Positions 6,722-10,024 of a stretch of DNA of 10,024 nucleotides are shown here, piece after piece. Position 1 is the first letter of the stretch. Every line of letters starts with the position of its first letter. A model generated the notes under the pieces. It was not told where the DNA came from and searched no databases. It was given only the letters and a program-made list of their open reading frames with translations. Origin of the DNA: Streptosporangiaceae bacterium (lineage in GTDB: Bacteria > Actinomycetota > Actinomycetes > Streptosporangiales > Streptosporangiaceae); the NCBI GenBank assembly GCA_030045175.1, contig JASIBM010000034.1, positions 1 through 10,024 of the forward strand, written 5' to 3'. A program made the position numbers and the translations under genes.

Positions 6722-7975
6722 ATGACAACCACCAGGCACCTGATCGGGTTGCTGCTCGGCACCGAGGAGGACTGGCCCAGGGCATTCGAGGAGATCCTGC
6801 GCAGGCTCGGCCCGGTCACCGGCACCGGCGGGACCAGGCACGAGTTCGACTGCGAGCGGATCACCATCGAGCCGTTCGGCCTGCGCGACAAGCCTCGCTA
6901 CCACCTCGTCATCGACCGGCTCGCCTACTGGTACTACCACCCGAGGGAATGGCTCAAGAAGATCGCGCTGATGGACAACGTGTACCTGCTTAACAGCCCG
7001 TTCACGTTCCAGTCGATGGAAAAGCACGCCGCGTACTGCGCGATGATGCGGCTCGGCCTCAAGGTGCCGCAGACCGTGCTCGTCCCTTACAAGAACCCGC
7101 TGGACAACTCCCGCTACGCCTACACAGCCGCCAAGTACAACAGGCCATTCGACCTCGACGCCATCGCCGGCGCAATCGGCTACCCGCTGTTCATGAAGCC
7201 CTACGACGGCGGCGCCTGGCGCGGCGTTTCCCGCATCGGCAGTCCGGCCGAACTGCACGCCGCCTACGACAGCAGCGGCGAGATGCTCATGCACCTGCAA
7301 AAGGCCGTGGACTACGACGCGTTCGCCAGGTCGCTTTCGATCGGCGCCGAGACGATGGTGATGCACTTCCAGCCGGAACGGCCCATGCACCTTCGCTACG
7401 AGGTACACCACGACTTCCTCTCGCCGCAGGCCGGCGCCGAGGTGGTGACGATCGGCCGGCTGGTGAACGCGTTCTTCAGGTGGGAGTTCAACTCCTGCGA
7501 GACCCTCGTCGCTGGCGACGAGGTGCACCCGATCGACTACGCCAACGCCTGCCCGGACGTGGCGCTGACCAGCCTGCACTACTACTTCCCCTGGGCGATA
7601 AGGGCGCTGGTGAAATGGTGCGTGTTCGCGCTCGTCACCGGCCGGCGCCCGAAGCTCGACACCGAGGCTGACCGCTACTTCGAGATCGCAGATGACGCGA
7701 GCGCCTCCTACGAGCAGAAACTGGCCGCCTACGGCGAGCTGGCGGACGCCTACTTCGAGACCGATCGCTACCAGGAGTTCTGCGCGACCAGCCTCGCTCA
7801 CATCGACGAGATCACCCTCGACTGGGTGGCCGGCCCGGGCTTGGACGAACTGCTCATCGACACGGTGCGGGCTACCTACCCGGCCCACGAGCACGACCAG
7901 TTCATCGCCCACCTGCGTGGCCTGGTGGGCCTGTGGGTCGCCGACGAGAGCGCGCGGCTGCGCGCTGCGTCTTAA
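6722..7975 (+). CDS. ATP-grasp family ligase
   Basis: This 417-residue protein has an ATP-grasp core. The pre-ATP-grasp domain (1 to about 95) ends in NVYLLNSPFTFQSMEKHAAY. The ATP-binding strand YPLFMKPYDGG (154-164, K159) leads into the flexible loop GGAWRGVSRI (163-172). The metal-binding end contains FNSCETLV (256-263, E260) and VHPIDYANACPD (268-279, D272/N275). A helical C-terminal extension of about 130 residues (290-417) follows, with no recognised domain. ATP-grasp ligases make acyl-phosphates and join them to amines or thiols, often in peptide-like metabolites. GAGGAG lies five bases before the ATG. It closes the hydrolase operon opposite the GCS2 ligase, so it may act on the GCS2 product. 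That order is inferred. The last codons lie in a 14-bp tandem repeat. Confidence 0.85.
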   Translation: MTTTRHLIGLLLGTEEDWPRAFEEILRRLGPVTGTGGTRHEFDCERITIEPFGLRDKPRYHLVIDRLAYWYYHPREWLKKIALMDNVYLLNSPFTFQSMEKHAAYCAMMRLGLKVPQTVLVPYKNPLDNSRYAYTAAKYNRPFDLDAIAGAIGYPLFMKPYDGGAWRGVSRIGSPAELHAAYDSSGEMLMHLQKAVDYDAFARSLSIGAETMVMHFQPERPMHLRYEVHHDFLSPQAGAEVVTIGRLVNAFFRWEFNSCETLVAGDEVHPIDYANACPDVALTSLHYYFPWAIRALVKWCVFALVTGRRPKLDTEADRYFEIADDASASYEQKLAAYGELADAYFETDRYQEFCATSLAHIDEITLDWVAGPGLDELLIDTVRATYPAHEHDQFIAHLRGLVGLWVADESARLRAAS

Positions 7976-8034
7976 CCTCTGCGTCTTAACCTCTGCGTCT
8001 TAACCTCTGCGTCTTAACCTCTGCGCCTTGATCT
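7967..8034. repeat. 14-bp tandem repeat array across the ATP-grasp stop codon
   Basis: The unit gcgtcttaacctct occurs four times without change (7967-7980, 7981-7994, 7995-8008, 8009-8022), followed by a degenerate fifth copy (8023-8034). The first copy contains the last two codons and TAA stop of the ATP-grasp gene (7973-7975). Because 14 is not a multiple of three, the array places TAA in all three rightward frames; ttaa is self-complementary, so all leftward frames are stopped too. The unit has no inverted symmetry beyond ttaa and does not form a terminator hairpin. Confidence 0.95.
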
Positions 8035-8064
8035 CGTTCACGCACAGACACCAGCCGGTTACCC

Positions 8065-8076
8065 GTTACGCGTAAC
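8065..8076. promoter_or_regulatory. 12-bp palindrome abutting a start codon
   Basis: gttacgcgtaac is a perfect 12-base palindrome ending on the base before the ATG at 8077. An additional gttac half-site lies upstream (8058-8062). Its position suggests an operator covering the start of transcription or translation. TAACAT (8073-8078) overlaps it and could be a -10 element for a leaderless message starting at the ATG at 8086, but no -35 is evident. Confidence 0.4.
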
Positions 8077-8769
8077 ATGGTGGTGATGGTCGATACCAGG
8101 AACTGCGAGCACTGTGGCTGCGCGTTCGAACCAAGGCGCGAGCACGCGCGGTTCTGCTCGGCTCGCTGCCGGGTCGCCTGGAACAGGGAGAACGCCAGCG
8201 ACCGCCGCATCGAGTCAAGCGCCCTCGACTGGTCGATAGCGGCGATGCGCGAGGCGACCGAGCGGCTGCGCCGCGTCCGGGCGGCATCGGGGCCGCAGGC
8301 GTTCGCGGTGATCAGTGAGGCCGTATGGTGGGTGACCATCGTCGACGGCACGCTGATGCGCTATCACCCCGATGCCTATGACCAGGCGATGGCCGGCCTG
8401 CCGCCGGCCGACCGCGGGCCGACCGAGGGGACGTTCAGCGGCCTGCGCTTCGTCCGCAACTGGATGGGTTATCACGTCGATCACGCCGACTTCATCGAGC
8501 CGCGACAGCCGGAATCCGGCCCCGAGGCTGGCCGCATCACCGGATGGACGTGGAAGCCGCTGCCCGAGCCCGCGCTCTGGTCACTGCCGCCGCGCGGCCA
8601 GGCCTGGGAAATGACACGCTACCGCGCCTACCAGGCCGAGCTCGCCGGGCACCTGATCGGCCAGACCTTCGCGGCCGCCACTACCTTCCTGCGCCTGGCC
8701 ACCGCCATGGCAACTTCGGGCAGGGCCGTCCCCGCCAGCCACCCGGCCACGCTCGAGGTGAACGCTTAG
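8077..8769 (+). CDS. Unknown protein with N-terminal CxxC...CxxxC zinc motif
   Basis: This protein of 230 residues (227 if the ATG at 8086 is used) starts with a compact putative zinc-binding module. C10-x2-C13 and C27-x3-C31 are separated by 13 residues, in the form CEHCGCAFEPRREHARFCSARC followed by RVAWNREN. The second half, FCSARCRVAWNR, is like short treble-clef or MYM-type fingers found at the start of other actinobacterial proteins. The rest (about 45-215) is mostly helical and rich in aromatic residues, with WWVTIVDGTLMRYHP (84-98), FVRNWMGYHVDHADFI (125-140) and WTWKPLPEPALWSLPPRG (157-174). I do not recognise this domain. No Shine-Dalgarno is present at either start. It follows the ATP-grasp gene by 101 bases with its own palindrome, so it is probably a separate unit. 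No DNA-binding or catalytic role is shown. Confidence 0.75.
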   Translation: MVVMVDTRNCEHCGCAFEPRREHARFCSARCRVAWNRENASDRRIESSALDWSIAAMREATERLRRVRAASGPQAFAVISEAVWWVTIVDGTLMRYHPDAYDQAMAGLPPADRGPTEGTFSGLRFVRNWMGYHVDHADFIEPRQPESGPEAGRITGWTWKPLPEPALWSLPPRGQAWEMTRYRAYQAELAGHLIGQTFAAATTFLRLATAMATSGRAVPASHPATLEVNA

Positions 8770-8797
8770 CGCCAAGCGCGACTGGCTCACCCCGAAG

Positions 8798-8842
8798 CGT
8801 CATCCGCACGGATGAGGCCCGACCAAGCCCGCAGGATGACGT
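8798..8842. promoter_or_regulatory. Overlapping inverted and direct repeats upstream of histidine kinase
   Basis: cgtcatcc (8798-8805) can pair with ggatga (8810-8815), giving a 6-bp stem with loop gcac, or with ggatgacg (8834-8841), giving 8 bp over a longer loop. ggatga is thus present twice as a direct repeat and once inverted. There is no U-run, so a classic intrinsic terminator is unlikely. The first hairpin is 30 bases after the preceding stop codon and the last copy is 32 bases before the kinase start. A regulator site or a factor-dependent terminator are both possible. Confidence 0.35.
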
Positions 8843-8861
8843 TGGGCAATATCAGGGCGGA

Positions 8862-8867
8862 TAGCCT
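8862..8867 (+). promoter_or_regulatory. Possible -10 element for leaderless histidine kinase mRNA
   Basis: TAGCCT lies at -12 to -7 relative to the GTG at 8874, the expected place for a leaderless start. An in-frame TAG (8862-8864) excludes any earlier start and the Shine-Dalgarno region is poor. A TTGGGC (8842-8847) lies only 14 bases upstream, closer than normal, so the -35 is doubtful. Confidence 0.35.
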
Positions 8868-8873
8868 GGTGCC

Positions 8874-10024
8874 GTGTCCGCGCTGTACGCATGGTTGCGC
8901 CGTCACCCGCGGCTGGTCGATGGCGTGCTGGCGGCGGTGCTCGCGTTCGGCGGCATCGGCGGGGGACTCGCCTTGCACCGCCCGCTGCAGATCCCGATCA
9001 CCTTCGGGCTGACCGTGCCGGTCATCTTCCGCCGCGGCCACCCGACCCAGGCGTTCGCCATCGCGGTGACCTTCGGCGCGATCCAGGTCTTCGTCCATAC
9101 CAGGGCGTCCCCTGCCGACTTCGCCATCGTGGTGCTGCTGTACACGCTCGCCGCGTACACGACGCGGCGCGAGTCCGTGCTTGGCCTGCTGATCTGCCTG
9201 ATCGGCTCCGCCGTCGCGATCCTCACGTGGATCCCGCTCACGCCCGCGATGGGCACGCTCGACCGGCTGCTTGGCGGCTCGATCATATTCGCCGGGCCGT
9301 CCCTGATCGCCTGGGTGCTCGGCGACTCGATGCGGTACCGGCGGGCGTATTACGCCAATCTCGAGGAGCGGGCCGCCAGGCTGGAACGGGACAGGGACGC
9401 TCAGGCGCAGATCGCCGCGGCGGCCGAACGGGCCAGGATCGCCCGTGAGCTGCACGATGTAGTCGCCCACAACGTTAGCGTCATGGTCGTCCAGGCCGAC
9501 GGGGCCGCGTACGCGCTCGGCACTAACCCGACGCGGGCCAGGGAGGCGCTCGCCGCGATCTCGGCCACCGGCCGCCAGGCGCTGACCGAGATGCGGGTGC
9601 TGCTCGGCGTGCTGCGCAAGACCGACGGCGCGGACCAGCCAGGGCTGGCTCCGTTGCCCGGGCTTGACCAGCTTGACGAGCTGATCGAGCAGACCAGGGC
9701 GGCCGGGATCGAGGTCTCGTGCTCGGTCGAGGGGCAATCCCAGCCGCTCCCAGGCGGCACCGCGCTCGCCGCGTACCGGATCATCCAGGAGTCGCTCACC
9801 AACGCGCGCAAGCACGCGGGCCCCTGGACCAAGGCCAGCATCCTGCTGCGTTACACGGCCGACGCGCTGGAACTGTCGGTCACCGACGACGGCATCGGCG
9901 GCGCGGCGGCCAGTGACGGCGCGGGGCACGGGCTGACCGGGATGCATGAGCGTGCCGCCATGTACGGCGGGTCCGTGCGGGCGGGTCCGCAGCCCGGTGG
10001 CGGCTTCGCCGTGCGGGCGAGGCT
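8874..10024 (+). CDS. Sensor histidine kinase, HisKA_3 type (C-terminus beyond right edge)
   Basis: This frame is open from the GTG at 8874 to the right edge (383 codons). It encodes a membrane sensor kinase of the kind that pairs with NarL/LuxR-type response regulators. An N-terminal membrane domain with four to five hydrophobic segments (about 14-34, 39-52, 60-75, 83-96, 102-122 and 131-150, some short) is followed by a coiled linker (160-187). The HisKA_3 box ARIARELHDVVAHNVSVM has phospho-acceptor H194. The ATPase domain shows the N-box IIQESLTNARKHA (303-315), DDGIGG (338-343) and GHGLTGMHERAAMYGG (351-366). Only the final residues are missing. No extracellular sensor domain is present, so the stimulus may be membrane-borne. 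The response regulator is expected just beyond the edge. The start is fixed by an in-frame stop nine bases upstream. Confidence 0.92.
   Translation, partial: MSALYAWLRRHPRLVDGVLAAVLAFGGIGGGLALHRPLQIPITFGLTVPVIFRRGHPTQAFAIAVTFGAIQVFVHTRASPADFAIVVLLYTLAAYTTRRESVLGLLICLIGSAVAILTWIPLTPAMGTLDRLLGGSIIFAGPSLIAWVLGDSMRYRRAYYANLEERAARLERDRDAQAQIAAAAERARIARELHDVVAHNVSVMVVQADGAAYALGTNPTRAREALAAISATGRQALTEMRVLLGVLRKTDGADQPGLAPLPGLDQLDELIEQTRAAGIEVSCSVEGQSQPLPGGTALAAYRIIQESLTNARKHAGPWTKASILLRYTADALELSVTDDGIGGAAASDGAGHGLTGMHERAAMYGGSVRAGPQPGGGFAVRAR

Noticed and set aside
6692..7912. Long leftward frame antisense to the ATP-grasp gene
   Set aside because: Compositionally a shadow (Val/Gly/Arg/His rich, no motifs). 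The sense frame has full ATP-grasp motifs and a strong ribosome binding site.
7967..8034. CRISPR array or attachment site
   Set aside because: The units are 14 bp with no spacers between them and no cas or integrase genes nearby. It is a simple tandem repeat.
8787..9947. Long leftward frame antisense to the histidine kinase
   Set aside because: The rightward frame contains complete H-, N- and G-box motifs in order, and the leftward product is low-complexity Arg/Gly/Asp sequence.

Overview
The window is a GC-rich chromosomal segment of an actinomycete. Third codon positions are strongly G/C, GTG starts are common, and the families present (FolP2-type protein, DUF1707/PadR pair, GCS2 ligase, NarL-partner-type histidine kinase) are typical of Streptomyces, Streptosporangium-like and related Actinomycetota. 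The sequence alone does not give a genus. No rRNA, tRNA, CRISPR array, insertion sequence or phage gene was seen.

Layout from left to right. A leftward partial gene of unknown function with a CxxCxxC cluster runs off the left edge (1-285). An intergenic stretch with an 18-bp imperfect tandem repeat follows. Two rightward genes come next: a FolP2-type dihydropteroate-synthase-like protein (545-1441) and a small ICMT-like membrane methyltransferase (1514-2122). Three leftward genes follow: a DUF1707 membrane protein, a PadR-type repressor with an operator-like promoter, and a GCS2-family carboxylate-amine ligase (up to 4940). Across a 230-bp divergent gap are three tightly packed rightward genes: two different serine alpha/beta-hydrolases and an ATP-grasp ligase (5171-7975). 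Then come a protein with an N-terminal CxxC...CxxxC zinc-binding motif and an unknown C-terminal domain (8077-8769), and a sensor histidine kinase cut by the right edge (from 8874).

The most interesting unit is the divergent cassette GCS2 ligase / hydrolase / hydrolase / ATP-grasp ligase. It pairs two unrelated ATP-dependent amide-bond-forming families with two hydrolases. This is the minimal logic of a small peptide or amino-acid-conjugate pathway without an NRPS, but the product cannot be read from the sequence. Both ligase genes of the cassette also end in a tandem DNA repeat that starts inside the last codons and copies the stop codon: 2 x 24 bp for GCS2, 4 x 14 bp for ATP-grasp. The PadR gene, downstream of GCS2 on the same strand, has its own promoter with overlapping palindromic and directly repeated sites, so the PadR-DUF1707 pair is probably autoregulated. 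Whether it also controls the ligase cassette is open.
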